Source: an uncultured Acidimicrobiaceae bacterium (lineage in GTDB: Bacteria; Actinomycetota; Acidimicrobiia; Acidimicrobiales; Microtrichaceae). Taken from it: DNA of 14,312 nt. The stretch is from the NCBI GenBank assembly GCA_937868025.1, contig CALMLJ010000581.1:1-14312 (forward strand). The letters run 5' to 3'. The notes beneath the pieces were generated by a model. That model was not told the origin of the DNA. It worked only from the letters and a program-made list of their open reading frames with translations, and ran no database searches. Shown here in pieces: positions 1 through 6,448 of the stretch (its first letter is position 1; each line of letters opens with the position of its first letter). The translations under genes were made by a program, and so were the position numbers.

Positions 1-252
1 TTCATGACGCTCCTCCTCGGCGAGGGCGTCAACCTCGATGCCACGCTCAACCCGGTCACCGACGGCTGGGCGGGCGACTCGTTCGTGACCTGGACCTCCG
101 GGGCCGCGTCGTGCATCCGGATCGACACCCGCAGCGACACGGCGCCGCAGTCGGACGCGTTGCGTGGTGCTCTCACGACATGGGCGTCGAGCCACGGTGC
201 GATCGTGTCGGCCGTCGATGCGACGACCGCCCGCGTGACCGCCTGCAACTGA
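1..252 (+). CDS. C-terminal fragment of an unrecognised protein (5' end outside window)
   Basis: The reading frame is open from the first base and stops at TGA 250-252, so this is the last 83 residues of a longer protein. The ATG at position 4 is in frame but is unlikely to be the start, because the sequence reads as the middle of a fold. Visible features are a Trp-Gly-Asp type motif (GWAGD) followed by alternating hydrophobic and polar residues, one cysteine before an Arg-Ile-Asp stretch, and a final Cys-Asn. A W-x-GD motif near the C-terminus reminds me of actinobacterial secreted or membrane proteins of unknown function, but I cannot assign a family. It lies 30 bases before the ArsR-type gene in the same direction and could be co-transcribed with it. 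No function is proposed. Confidence 0.6.
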   Translation, partial: FMTLLLGEGVNLDATLNPVTDGWAGDSFVTWTSGAASCIRIDTRSDTAPQSDALRGALTTWASSHGAIVSAVDATTARVTACN

Positions 253-259
253 GATCTCA
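250..259. promoter_or_regulatory. 10-bp perfect palindrome, candidate ArsR operator
   Basis: TGAGATCTCA is its own reverse complement. It overlaps the stop codon of the upstream gene and ends 23 bases before the ATG of the ArsR/SmtB-type gene. SmtB/CzrA operators are usually imperfect palindromes with TGA and TCA outer arms, but with wider spacing than here. Autoregulation is inferred from position only. Confidence 0.3.
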
Positions 260-282
260 TCGCGGTCTGCTCCCGTGGCACG

Positions 283-675
283 ATGCACCCGATGGCTGAG
301 CGAGGCACCGCAGCGGAAGCAGCTCCCGAGGGACAGGGGAGCGGCCCTGCGCGACGGTGGCCTCGCCATGGTGGCGAACCCTCTCGCTTCGCAGCCGCGG
401 CCGACCTGTTGAAGGCCCTCGCAAGCCCTCACCGGGTGGCGATCGTCGATCTGCTCGCGGCAGGACCGCTGCGAGTCCACGAGATCGTCGAGGCGCTCGG
501 CGTCGACCAACCGCTCGTGTCCCAGCACCTCCGGGTGCTCCGTGACGCCGACCTGTTGACCAGTGAGCGCCACGGCAAAGAGGTCGTGTACTCGCTCGCC
601 GACGAGCACATCGCCCACATCGTCGGGGACGCGATCACCCACGCGGCCGAAGTGCCGGGCGGTGAATCGTCGTAG
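283..675 (+). CDS. ArsR/SmtB-family metal-sensing transcriptional repressor
   Basis: This encodes a 130-residue winged-helix DNA-binding protein of the ArsR family, whose members leave DNA when they bind metal. After a poorly conserved, charged N-terminus (1-38), the fold starts at about residue 40 (DLLKALASPHR). The recognition helix is near residues 74-86 (VDQPLVSQHLRVL) and the beta-wing near 93-105. Residues D107, H109, H120 and E123 fit the alpha-5 zinc site of SmtB and CzrA exactly (D-x-H-x10-H-x2-E/H). No alpha-3 CxC arsenic or cadmium site is present. The sequence is close to mycobacterial SmtB, which pairs with Zur; no zur gene is seen here. Zinc (or cobalt/nickel) sensing is therefore inferred with good support. 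ATG 283 or ATG 292 could be the start, and neither has a clear ribosome site. No metal transporter lies nearby, so its targets are probably elsewhere or limited to itself. Confidence 0.88.
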   Translation: MHPMAERGTAAEAAPEGQGSGPARRWPRHGGEPSRFAAAADLLKALASPHRVAIVDLLAAGPLRVHEIVEALGVDQPLVSQHLRVLRDADLLTSERHGKEVVYSLADEHIAHIVGDAITHAAEVPGGESS

Positions 676-699
676 CCGGGAGGCCGAGGGCATCAGGGC

Positions 700-705
700 T
701 AGCGT
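700..705 (+). promoter_or_regulatory. Possible -10 box for the 718 gene
   Basis: TAGCGT fits the actinobacterial TAnnnT -10 pattern and lies 12 bases before ATG 718. This would give a very short leader, consistent with the absence of a Shine-Dalgarno site. No convincing -35 is visible. Confidence 0.25.
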
Positions 706-717
706 GACCGGCGGCCC

Positions 718-1695
718 ATGCAGATCGTCTACCTGAGCAACCGCCCGCAGGTGATGCGGGAAACGTGGCAGCACGTCCGGCACTTCATGCCGTGGATCGA
801 CCGCGCCGTGATCGTTGCACCAGCGGCGCGGCACGGCGAGTTCGACGCCTGGGTCGACCCGACCGAGATCACGCTGTTCGCCGACGAGGAGGTGAGCGGA
901 GCGACGAGCTCGACGCTCGGCGCGCTGGACCACGTCCGACGCAACGTGCGGCTCCGCCGGGCCCTCATCGGCTCCGGGGCGACCGACGACGTCTTCCTCC
1001 TCTCCGACGACGACTATCGCCCGATGCGCCCCGTCGAGGAATCGTTCTTCACCGACGGCACCCGCGACATCGGCTACTTCAGCTACGAGCTCGGCGAGTG
1101 GCCGGGGTACGAGACGCCGTTCGACGAGGCGCAGCATGTGACCCACGACGCCCTGGCATTCCTGGGGCTCCCGCACCTCGCCTACGGCGCCCACATGCCC
1201 CAGATCATGCGACGCGACCTGTGGCGCGAAGCGTTCGAGCTGTTCGAGACCGTCAGTGACGACGACATGGTGTGCGAATGGGCCCTGTACTTCAACGTCG
1301 CCCAGGCACGGCATCCCGAGCGCTTCGACGCTCCACGCCCCTTCGAGGTGATGGGGTGGCCGCAGTACGGGGCCGAGTGGCCCTGGTGGGTGCGACCCCC
1401 GCGGTGGACGTTCGAGAACTTCTACCCCGACATGTACGAGCCGGGGCACCTGTTCGACGGGCTCGCGACCGGGCTCGACGCCGACGGGGTGACGAAAACG
1501 AACTTCGACAAGATCACCCGGTGGACCGCGTTCGCCCGGGCCGCAGAACGCCTCGACTTCCCCGCCGGGGTGCACAACCCGTGGACGAAGGACTCGGCCC
1601 TCCGCCGCGCCTACTTCGCCGCGTTGCGCCCGGCCCGCAAGACGTTGCGCTACCTCACCGAGACCCGCGGCTCCGGCACGCGGGACGCCGACTGA
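718..1695 (+). CDS. Putative Stealth-like glycan/sugar-phosphate transferase
   Basis: This is a 325-residue soluble protein with no signal peptide or membrane helix. It opens with a short beta-strand (MQIVYLSNRP). It carries a hydrophobic strand followed by an acidic triad, FLLSDDDY (93-100), like the nucleotide-sugar or metal-binding acidic motif of GT-A-type and Stealth (CR2) enzymes. An H159-M-P161 motif follows, then a Cys-Glu-Trp...Tyr-Phe-Asn block (186-193), comparable to the Stealth CR3 region. The C-terminal half is rich in Trp and Pro (210-240). Stealth enzymes move hexose-1-phosphate units in capsule and wall polymers. The assignment rests on motif resemblance only and could be another GT-A fold family. 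The gene overlaps the next by one base (TGATG), so the two are probably translationally coupled and act in one envelope-glycan pathway. Confidence 0.6.
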   Translation: MQIVYLSNRPQVMRETWQHVRHFMPWIDRAVIVAPAARHGEFDAWVDPTEITLFADEEVSGATSSTLGALDHVRRNVRLRRALIGSGATDDVFLLSDDDYRPMRPVEESFFTDGTRDIGYFSYELGEWPGYETPFDEAQHVTHDALAFLGLPHLAYGAHMPQIMRRDLWREAFELFETVSDDDMVCEWALYFNVAQARHPERFDAPRPFEVMGWPQYGAEWPWWVRPPRWTFENFYPDMYEPGHLFDGLATGLDADGVTKTNFDKITRWTAFARAAERLDFPAGVHNPWTKDSALRRAYFAALRPARKTLRYLTETRGSGTRDAD

Positions 1696-3278
1696 TGGCG
1701 TCGGCGGGGTCGGCCGACGAGGATCGACCCGGAGTCGTCGGTGTCGTGCTGTCGTTCGCACGCCGGCCGGTGGTCGCCCTGTTGGCACTGGCGGTTGCAG
1801 CGTCGGTGCTCGGCCGGTTCTTCGTGCGTTCGCCGCTCTGGCTCGACGAAGCACTGAGCGTCAACATCTCGAAGCTGCCGATCGGCGACATCGCCGGAGC
1901 GCTGAAGCACGACGGCCACCCACCGCTCTACTACTACCTGCTGCACGGCTGGATGGAAGTGTTCGGCGATGGCGATCGCGCCGTTCGGGCGCTGTCGGGC
2001 CTCATCACCTTGGGCACCCTGCCGCTCGCCTTCCTCGTCGGACGGCGGATCGCCGGTCGCCGTCTCGGCCTGACGCTCGCGGTGGTCTTCGCCCTCTCGC
2101 CCTATGCGTTCCGGTACGGCAGCGAGACCCGCATGTACGCGCTGCTCATGGCGGAGGTCTTCGCCGGGTACCTGCTGCTCGACGCGGCGATCACCGCGCC
2201 CCGGTGGAAGACGCTGGTCGGCATCTCCACCGTGTCGGGGCTGCTGCTCTGGACGCACTACTGGTCGATGTGGCTGCTCGGCGCGATCGGTGTCCTGGCC
2301 CTGGTCCGTCTCGCCCGCGCGCAGCGGCGCGGCGACCGGGCCCTCGTCATCGGCACCGCCAAGATCGTCGCGGCCCTCGCCGTCGGAGGCCTCACGTTCC
2401 TGCCCTGGCTGCCCACGCTGCTCTACCAGAGCCAGCACACCGGCACCCCGTGGGCGCCGAGCTTTCGTGTCACGACCCTGGTCGTCACGTCGATCACCGA
2501 GTTCGCCGGAGGGCCGTACTCCGAGGCGCAGTTGGGCGTGTTGCTGCTGACGATCCTCGTGGCGATCGGCGTGTTCGGCACCGGCATCGACAACCAGCGC
2601 ATCGAACTCGACTTCTTCGCCCACCCGCTGGCGCGCCGTCCGCTGTCGGTGCTGGCGCTGACGATCGCCATCGCTGCGGCGGTCGGCATGGTGAACGGCA
2701 TGGCGTTCTCACCCCGCTACGCCGCAGTGTTCTTTCCGTTCTTCCTCATCCTCGTGGCCCTCGGCCTCCAGCAGTTCAAGGGAGGGCTCGTCCGCGACGT
2801 TGTGCTCGTGACGTTCACCGCGTTGTCGTTGGCGGGCATGTTCCTCGTGGTCCGGGTCGACCGGACCCAGGCCCGGGCGTCGGTCGAGGTCATCGAGCGC
2901 ACGGCCCCCGACGGGGTCGTCATCGCCTGCCCCGACCAGCTCGGTCCGTCGGTGTCGCGCTACCTCGACCGCGAGCGCTACGACATCACGACCTACCCAC
3001 GATTCGCGTCGCCCGAGCTCGTCGACTGGGTCGACTACAAGGAACGCAACGAACGCAACGACCCGGCAGCGTTCGCCCAGGAGCTGCTTCGTCGTGCCGA
3101 GGGGCGTCCGCTGTTCCTCGTGTACCGCGACGACTTCCTCACGTTGAAGGGTCAGTGCCAGCGAGTCATCGAAACGCTGTCGGCGGTTCGACCGCCCCGG
3201 ACCATCCAGCGGGAGTCCGGCGACGACTTCTACGAGCCGATGACCGTCGTGGAGTTCGGCCAGCCCGGACCCGGCTGA
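1695..3278 (+). CDS. GT39/PMT-family membrane glycosyltransferase (GT-C fold)
   Basis: This is a 527-residue integral membrane protein. The first helix (about 25-43) is followed by the hallmark acidic pair in the first outer loop, LWLDEALS (D51, E52), which GT39/ArnT/PMT enzymes use to bind the polyprenyl-phosphate sugar. A second loop motif, HDGHPPLYYYLLHGW (72-86), is also typical of bacterial PMT_2 proteins. About ten hydrophobic segments run to residue 385. A soluble tail of about 140 residues follows, containing CPDQLGP, as seen in other actinobacterial GT39 proteins. The likely role is transfer of a sugar from a lipid carrier to a glycan, lipid or protein outside the membrane; donor and acceptor are unknown. 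ATG 1695 was chosen because it overlaps the preceding stop by one base and opens directly into the first hydrophobic helix. The open frame upstream of it is a shadow of the previous gene. Confidence 0.87.
   Translation: MASAGSADEDRPGVVGVVLSFARRPVVALLALAVAASVLGRFFVRSPLWLDEALSVNISKLPIGDIAGALKHDGHPPLYYYLLHGWMEVFGDGDRAVRALSGLITLGTLPLAFLVGRRIAGRRLGLTLAVVFALSPYAFRYGSETRMYALLMAEVFAGYLLLDAAITAPRWKTLVGISTVSGLLLWTHYWSMWLLGAIGVLALVRLARAQRRGDRALVIGTAKIVAALAVGGLTFLPWLPTLLYQSQHTGTPWAPSFRVTTLVVTSITEFAGGPYSEAQLGVLLLTILVAIGVFGTGIDNQRIELDFFAHPLARRPLSVLALTIAIAAAVGMVNGMAFSPRYAAVFFPFFLILVALGLQQFKGGLVRDVVLVTFTALSLAGMFLVVRVDRTQARASVEVIERTAPDGVVIACPDQLGPSVSRYLDRERYDITTYPRFASPELVDWVDYKERNERNDPAAFAQELLRRAEGRPLFLVYRDDFLTLKGQCQRVIETLSAVRPPRTIQRESGDDFYEPMTVVEFGQPGPG
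3042..3059 (+). repeat. Tandem 9-bp direct repeat inside the GT39 gene
   Basis: GAACGCAAC occurs twice in succession and encodes Glu-Arg-Asn twice in the soluble C-terminal tail. It preserves frame and looks like a small in-frame duplication. It is probably not functional in itself. Confidence 0.6.
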
Positions 3279-3290
3279 CCGTCACCGATC

Positions 3291-3308
3291 GACCGTCGCG
3301 CGGCGGTC
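3291..3308. terminator. Hairpin between convergent genes, possible bidirectional terminator
   Basis: GACCGTC and GGCGGTC can form a 7-bp stem (one G-T pair) around a GCGC loop. It sits in the 28-base gap between the stops of the GT39 gene and the PIG-V-like gene. There is no T-run, which is common for actinobacterial terminators but leaves the call weak. Confidence 0.35.
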
Positions 3309-4434
3309 ACGGGATCATCCGGCCCGACCACGCCGCCACGGCGTACCCGGCCATGAGGACCCCGCTCATCGGGAGCAGGAGCCGACCGAGCCAGTGCCAC
3401 CGGGCCGGCAGGCGCTGTTGCGCGACGGCGACCATCACGGCGAGCGGGAAGGCCGTGAACGCGTACCGACCGAGTGAGTTGATGTTGTTGGCGGCGAGGG
3501 CAATGACGAGCGTGACTGCGGTGTAGATCGACCATCCGACCGGGAGTCGCCGGGCAGCGAGGATGATCACCACGATGGCCCCGACGGCGAACGAGGCGTT
3601 GAAGACGTCGCGGAACTGACCACCGGCAACGTCGACCACCGCGGTCACGAGGCGGGACACGGGCTCGTGCCACCCGGCGCGGAAGACCCGCTGCGAGTCG
3701 AGCGGAACCCGCCACGAGTCGAACCGCCACTGCAGCCATGCCAGGTAGCCGACCGTCCCCACGCCGGGCGCCACGACCGCGGCGAGACGGACGACCACTC
3801 CCCGTCGGCGTCGCAGGTCGTCGAGCACCGCGACGAACAGCGCGATCGCGACGAGCGCACCCGTCGGCCGCGTGAGCCCTGACAACACACCGAGGACGAT
3901 GGCCGGCGCCCACCGCTCGCGACGGACCGCGAGCACCGCCCCGAGTGCCAGGGCCAGGGCCAGCGACTCGGAGTAGGCGAACACCAACACCGAGGCGGCG
4001 GGGAACAGCGCCAGCCACCACACGCTCGCCACGGCGAGTCGGCGGTCTCCCGTGACGTCCTGCACGAGTACGTACACGAGAACCAGCGCGGCCAACGCGG
4101 CCAGGTTCGAGACCACGAGGAGCCCGAGGTCGTCGTTGCCGCCGAGGAGCCATCCGACCCAGCGACCGAGCAGCGGGAAGAGCGGGAAGAACCGCTGCAC
4201 CTCGGTCGCCACGCCGTCGTAGCCGTGCTGGGCGAGGTCGCGGTAGTAGGTGCCGTCCCACAGGAACAGACCCTGGTGCCGGACCGAGGTTGCGGTCTCG
4301 AATCGGTCGAACCACGACATCGACGACGCGGCCCACGCGACGGCGAGGAGGACCCGCGCCGTGACCCACGCCGCGAGCGCGGTCAGGTACGGGCTGGCGG
4401 CGACGCGGTCGAGCGGACGTTCCACGGCGGTCAC
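3307..4434 (-). CDS. PIG-V-like mannosyltransferase, integral membrane (GT-C fold)
   Basis: This is a 375-residue multi-spanning membrane protein with the signatures of the PIG-V/GPI mannosyltransferase 2-like family found in actinobacteria. These are WDGTYYRDL (59-67) in the first large loop, FFPLFPLLGRW (82-92), FPAASVLVFAYSESL (144-158) and a late SLGRYAFTAFP (320-330). The family uses polyprenyl-phosphate mannose on the outer face of the membrane; the acceptor here is unknown. GTG 4434 lies 5 bases after the stop of the LivF-like gene, and GTG 4425 is an alternative. Further upstream the frame turns into Ser/Arg-rich shadow sequence of livF, so it was excluded. Being last in the leftward ABC block suggests co-transcription rather than shared function. 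It converges on the GT39 gene, placing two lipid-linked-sugar enzymes back to back. Confidence 0.85.
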   Translation of the reverse strand: MTAVERPLDRVAASPYLTALAAWVTARVLLAVAWAASSMSWFDRFETATSVRHQGLFLWDGTYYRDLAQHGYDGVATEVQRFFPLFPLLGRWVGWLLGGNDDLGLLVVSNLAALAALVLVYVLVQDVTGDRRLAVASVWWLALFPAASVLVFAYSESLALALALGAVLAVRRERWAPAIVLGVLSGLTRPTGALVAIALFVAVLDDLRRRRGVVVRLAAVVAPGVGTVGYLAWLQWRFDSWRVPLDSQRVFRAGWHEPVSRLVTAVVDVAGGQFRDVFNASFAVGAIVVIILAARRLPVGWSIYTAVTLVIALAANNINSLGRYAFTAFPLAVMVAVAQQRLPARWHWLGRLLLPMSGVLMAGYAVAAWSGRMIP

Positions 4435-4438
4435 GGCG

Positions 4439-5167
4439 TCAGTCGCCGAGGTAGCTGGCCACCAGCGTGTCGTGGCTCGCCGCGAGCTCGTCCGCCGGCC
4501 CCTCGAACGTGACCCGCCCCCGGCTGAGCACCGTCGCTCGGCTGGCGACGCCGAGCGCCAGCGCGACGTGCTGCTCGACCAGGAGGACTCCACACCCCGT
4601 GTCGGCGGCCAGTCGGCCGATGACATCGAGCAGCGAGGCCACCACGAGCGGTGCGAGGCCGAGGCTCATCTCGTCGATCAAGAGCACGCGGGGCCGACTC
4701 ATGATGGCGCGACCGATCGCCACCATCTGCTGTTCGCCTCCCGACAGCAGGCCCACGCGCCGCGACAGCAGCCGTTCGAGGGCCGGGAACCAGTCCAGGA
4801 CACGCGCCACTGCGTCGACCTCGTCAGCGCGCCGTCGGGCCCGCCGGGAGTCGGCGAGGCGGAGGTGGTCGCGCACCGTCAACGACGGGAACAGGCTGCG
4901 GTCCTCGGGGACGTGCGCCACACCGGCACGGGCGATCCGGTGCGTCGACGACAACGGCAGCGGCTCGCCGTCGAGCGCGACGGTGCCCGATGTGGCCCGA
5001 ACCAAGCCGGTCATCGCGCCGAGCGCGGTGGACTTGCCTGCGCCGTTGGCCCCGAGCAGGCACACGACCTCGCCGGCGGCGACCGTGAGGTCGAGGTCGT
5101 GGAGCACGGTCCGGCCGTCGTAGCCGGCGCACAGGCCCGTGACCTCGAGGATCGGTGCGGCGCTCAC
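4439..5167 (-). CDS. livF: LivF-like ABC transporter ATP-binding protein
   Basis: This is a 242-residue cytoplasmic ATPase of the branched-chain amino acid (HAAT) transporter class. Walker A is GANGAGKST (39-47), the signature is LSGGEQQM (141-148), Walker B is VLLIDE (161-166) followed by MSLGLAP, and the switch histidine is H200 (VEQH). The SLGLAP segment after Walker B and the short 242-residue length are typical of LivF. It would pair with LivG to drive uptake of amino acids, amides or related organic substrates. GTG 5167 was chosen because it gives a 4-base GTGA overlap with the stop of the livG-like gene, a classic coupled arrangement. No LivH or LivM permease and no LivJ/K binding protein is present in the window, so the substrate cannot be inferred and the gene symbol denotes only the subfamily. 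Confidence 0.9.
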   Translation of the reverse strand: MSAAPILEVTGLCAGYDGRTVLHDLDLTVAAGEVVCLLGANGAGKSTALGAMTGLVRATSGTVALDGEPLPLSSTHRIARAGVAHVPEDRSLFPSLTVRDHLRLADSRRARRRADEVDAVARVLDWFPALERLLSRRVGLLSGGEQQMVAIGRAIMSRPRVLLIDEMSLGLAPLVVASLLDVIGRLAADTGCGVLLVEQHVALALGVASRATVLSRGRVTFEGPADELAASHDTLVASYLGD

Positions 5168-5907
5168 GTCGCCACCCCCAGGTAGGCCTCGATCACCTTC
5201 GGGTCGTTGCGGACCTCAGCGGCCGTCCCCGCCGCGACGATCGCGCCGAAGTCCAGCACGTACACCCGGTCGCACACCTCGAAGATGAGTCGGGTGTCGT
5301 GGTCGATGAGCAGCGCGCCGATGCCGGACTCGTCGACGAGCCTCCGCAGGGTCACGCCGAACGCGAGGCTCTCGGTCTGGTCGAGACCTGCCGCCGGTTC
5401 GTCGAGCAGGAGGACCCGAGGCCCGCCGGCGAGTGCCCGCGCGACACCGGCCAGCTTCTGATGACCGTGCGACAGCTCGGACGGGCGTCGGGCGGCGTCG
5501 GCCGCGAGCCCCACCGCGGCGAGGGCGTCGTCGACGCGAGCATCGGTGGCAGCGTCGTCCGGACGATGGAGGAGGTCGTGGAGGACACCCTTCCAACCGG
5601 GCCGACGGGCCGCCACCAAGCAGTTCTGTCGGACCGTCAGGTCGTCGAAGAGCTCGATGCCCTGCCAGGTGCGCCCGATTCCGGCTCGGGCGCGTTCGTG
5701 GGGCGGGAGCGAACTCAAGTCGGTGCCGTCGAGATGAACCGTCCCGCCGTGGCGTACGAACCCCGAGACGGCGTCGATCGTCGTCGTCTTGCCCGCTCCG
5801 TTGGCGCCGATCAGGCCGACCAACTCGCCGGCGCCGACGTCGAGATCGGCGCCCACCACCACGACGTTGCTGCCGTACCGGACGGACAACCCGGCAGTGT
5901 GCAGCAC
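5164..5907 (-). CDS. livG: LivG-like ABC transporter ATP-binding protein
   Basis: This is a 247-residue ATPase, partner of the LivF-like protein. Walker A is GANGAGKTT (34-42), the LivG-style Q-loop region is RTWQGIELFDDLTV (79-92), Walker B is VLLLDEPAAGLD (165-176), and the switch histidine is H203 in IDHD. The signature motif reads LSHGHQ (145-150) instead of LSGGQ or LSYGQ; the essential Ser and second Gly are kept, so it is probably active. The start is taken as GTG 5907, 2 bases after the stop of the small membrane gene. TTG 5913, which would overlap that stop by 4 bases, is the alternative. An open frame continues upstream to 6264 but reads as low-complexity shadow of the small membrane gene. 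It ends overlapping livF by 4 bases. Confidence 0.9.
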   Translation of the reverse strand: MLHTAGLSVRYGSNVVVVGADLDVGAGELVGLIGANGAGKTTTIDAVSGFVRHGGTVHLDGTDLSSLPPHERARAGIGRTWQGIELFDDLTVRQNCLVAARRPGWKGVLHDLLHRPDDAATDARVDDALAAVGLAADAARRPSELSHGHQKLAGVARALAGGPRVLLLDEPAAGLDQTESLAFGVTLRRLVDESGIGALLIDHDTRLIFEVCDRVYVLDFGAIVAAGTAAEVRNDPKVIEAYLGVAT

Positions 5908-5909
5908 CG

Positions 5910-6146
5910 TCAGCCCTTGAGCAGGCTGGCCAGGGCCCACGCGCTCACGAGCACTCCGAGCAGCACCAGGGGTGCAGCGCGGCTGATCGGGGCCGCTTCC
6001 CGCCTCGGAGACGTCGGGTCGGCCGGGTCCTCCCGCGGCGGGCGGACGACCGCGGCGACGTTGGCGACGGCGAGCGCTCCGCCGACCGCCAGCATCAGCC
6101 ACGCGAGCAGGTCGTTGCCCAAGAAGAGTTGCTCGGCGGAGATCAT
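5910..6146 (-). CDS. Small two-helix membrane protein, first gene of the ABC block
   Basis: This is a 78-residue protein with two hydrophobic segments, residues about 12-34 ([20 protein letters not shown]) and about 56-76. A Pro/Arg/Asp-rich loop containing VVRPPRE joins them. The predicted layout is a hairpin with a positively charged, probably cytoplasmic linker. The ATG at 6146 starts the leftward block, and its stop is 2 bases from the livG start, so it is very likely co-expressed with the ATPases. I recall similar small proteins beside orphan LivG/LivF pairs in Acidimicrobiia but cannot verify this. It is too small to be a LivH/LivM permease. It might be an accessory subunit or membrane anchor for the ATPases; that is inference. 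Coding is supported by the even hydrophobic pattern and the tight spacing. Confidence 0.7.
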   Translation of the reverse strand: MISAEQLFLGNDLLAWLMLAVGGALAVANVAAVVRPPREDPADPTSPRREAAPISRAAPLVLLGVLVSAWALASLLKG

Positions 6147-6201
6147 CTGACGCGATGGCGAACTTTCTGCTCAAGGTTTCCGGGGCGGCGTTCGATACAC
6201 A

Positions 6202-6234
6202 TTGTGCCAGTGGAAATCGCCCCCACTGGTGCAA
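6202..6234 (+). other. 12-bp stem-loop with two G-U pairs
   Basis: TTGTGCCAGTGG and CCACTGGTGCAA pair along all 12 positions as RNA, with adjacent U-G and G-U wobbles at 6205-6206, around a 9-base loop. As DNA the two arms are an inverted repeat with two mismatches, so a protein-binding site is the alternative. It lies about 215 bases before the mutase start and about 56 bases before the divergent small membrane gene. Confidence 0.5.
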
Positions 6235-6399
6235 AACAGCCGGGGCTTCAGGAGTGGGGGACACACTCTCCCTCCAAATGCATCGCCACCAACGCTTTCC
6301 AGGGTGTTGGCACGCACCGTGGCCCTCGCTCCGCCCCGGACTGTTCTCCCTTCAACACAACACGCAAGTCAGCTCATCCCTCCCCAAGAAGAGCTACGA

Positions 6400-6428
6400 A
6401 CACCGCCCGGGTTTCGCCCGGGCGGTGT
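6400..6428 (+). terminator. Perfect 12-bp GC-rich hairpin, terminator or attenuator ahead of the mutase gene
   Basis: ACACCGCCCGGG and CCCGGGCGGTGT are exact reverse complements separated by TTTCG. This is the strongest hairpin in the window and ends 20 bases before ATG 6449. No T-run follows. It could terminate an upstream plus-strand RNA, act as an attenuator for the mutase, or terminate read-through transcription. Confidence 0.55.
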
Positions 6429-6437
6429 CGCGTGCGG

Positions 6438-6443
6438 GACAAT
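6438..6443 (+). promoter_or_regulatory. Possible -10 box giving a leaderless mutase mRNA
   Basis: GACAAT matches TATAAT at four of six positions and ends 5 bases before ATG 6449, a distance compatible with transcription starting at the ATG itself. No Shine-Dalgarno site is present there, which fits leaderless translation. No good -35 is seen, because that position is occupied by the hairpin. Confidence 0.25.
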
Positions 6444-6448
6444 GTGAC

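Larger units (their letters stand above)
6147..6448 (+). other. 302-base non-coding divergent region with plus-strand structured-RNA character
   Basis: The region lies between the divergently oriented small membrane gene and the mutase gene. It is visibly lower in GC than its neighbours and contains a run of stem-loops: 6202-6234, 6251-6269, 6289-6310 and 6400-6428. In the first three, the non-Watson-Crick positions are G-U pairs if the plus strand is transcribed but A-C mismatches on the minus strand. This suggests a plus-strand leader or small RNA. An open frame runs through it in phase with the mutase, but its product is rich in Cys, Trp, His and Arg and unlike the mutase family, so I do not treat it as coding. 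I could not match it to a known riboswitch. Confidence 0.45.

Noticed and set aside
1272..1694. Longer GT39 protein starting inside the Stealth-like gene
   Set aside because: The extra 141 residues are Arg/Pro-rich shadow of the other frame, and ATG 1695 overlaps the previous stop by one base.
1650..2624. 324-codon minus-strand frame opposite the GT39 gene
   Set aside because: It has the same high-GC shadow pattern (Gln, Arg, Asp, Glu-rich) and no recognisable domain or start context.
4172..4189. Tandem 9-bp repeat AGCGGGAAG in the PIG-V-like gene
   Set aside because: It encodes the conserved FFPLFPLL membrane motif on the minus strand, so codon constraint explains it.
6201..6260. Cobalamin riboswitch before the B12-dependent gene
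   Set aside because: CCACTGG resembles part of a B12-riboswitch core, but the conserved GGTGAGAATCC-like segment and the other core elements are missing.
5908..6264. LivG-like protein extended to 366 residues
   Set aside because: The extension overlaps the small membrane gene, is Arg/Ala-rich, and would exceed the usual LivG length of about 250.
6155..6448. N-terminal extension of the mutase by 98 open codons
   Set aside because: The extension is rich in Cys, Trp, His and Arg and has no similarity to mutase N-termini. The family start fits ATG 6449, and the bases form strong hairpins.
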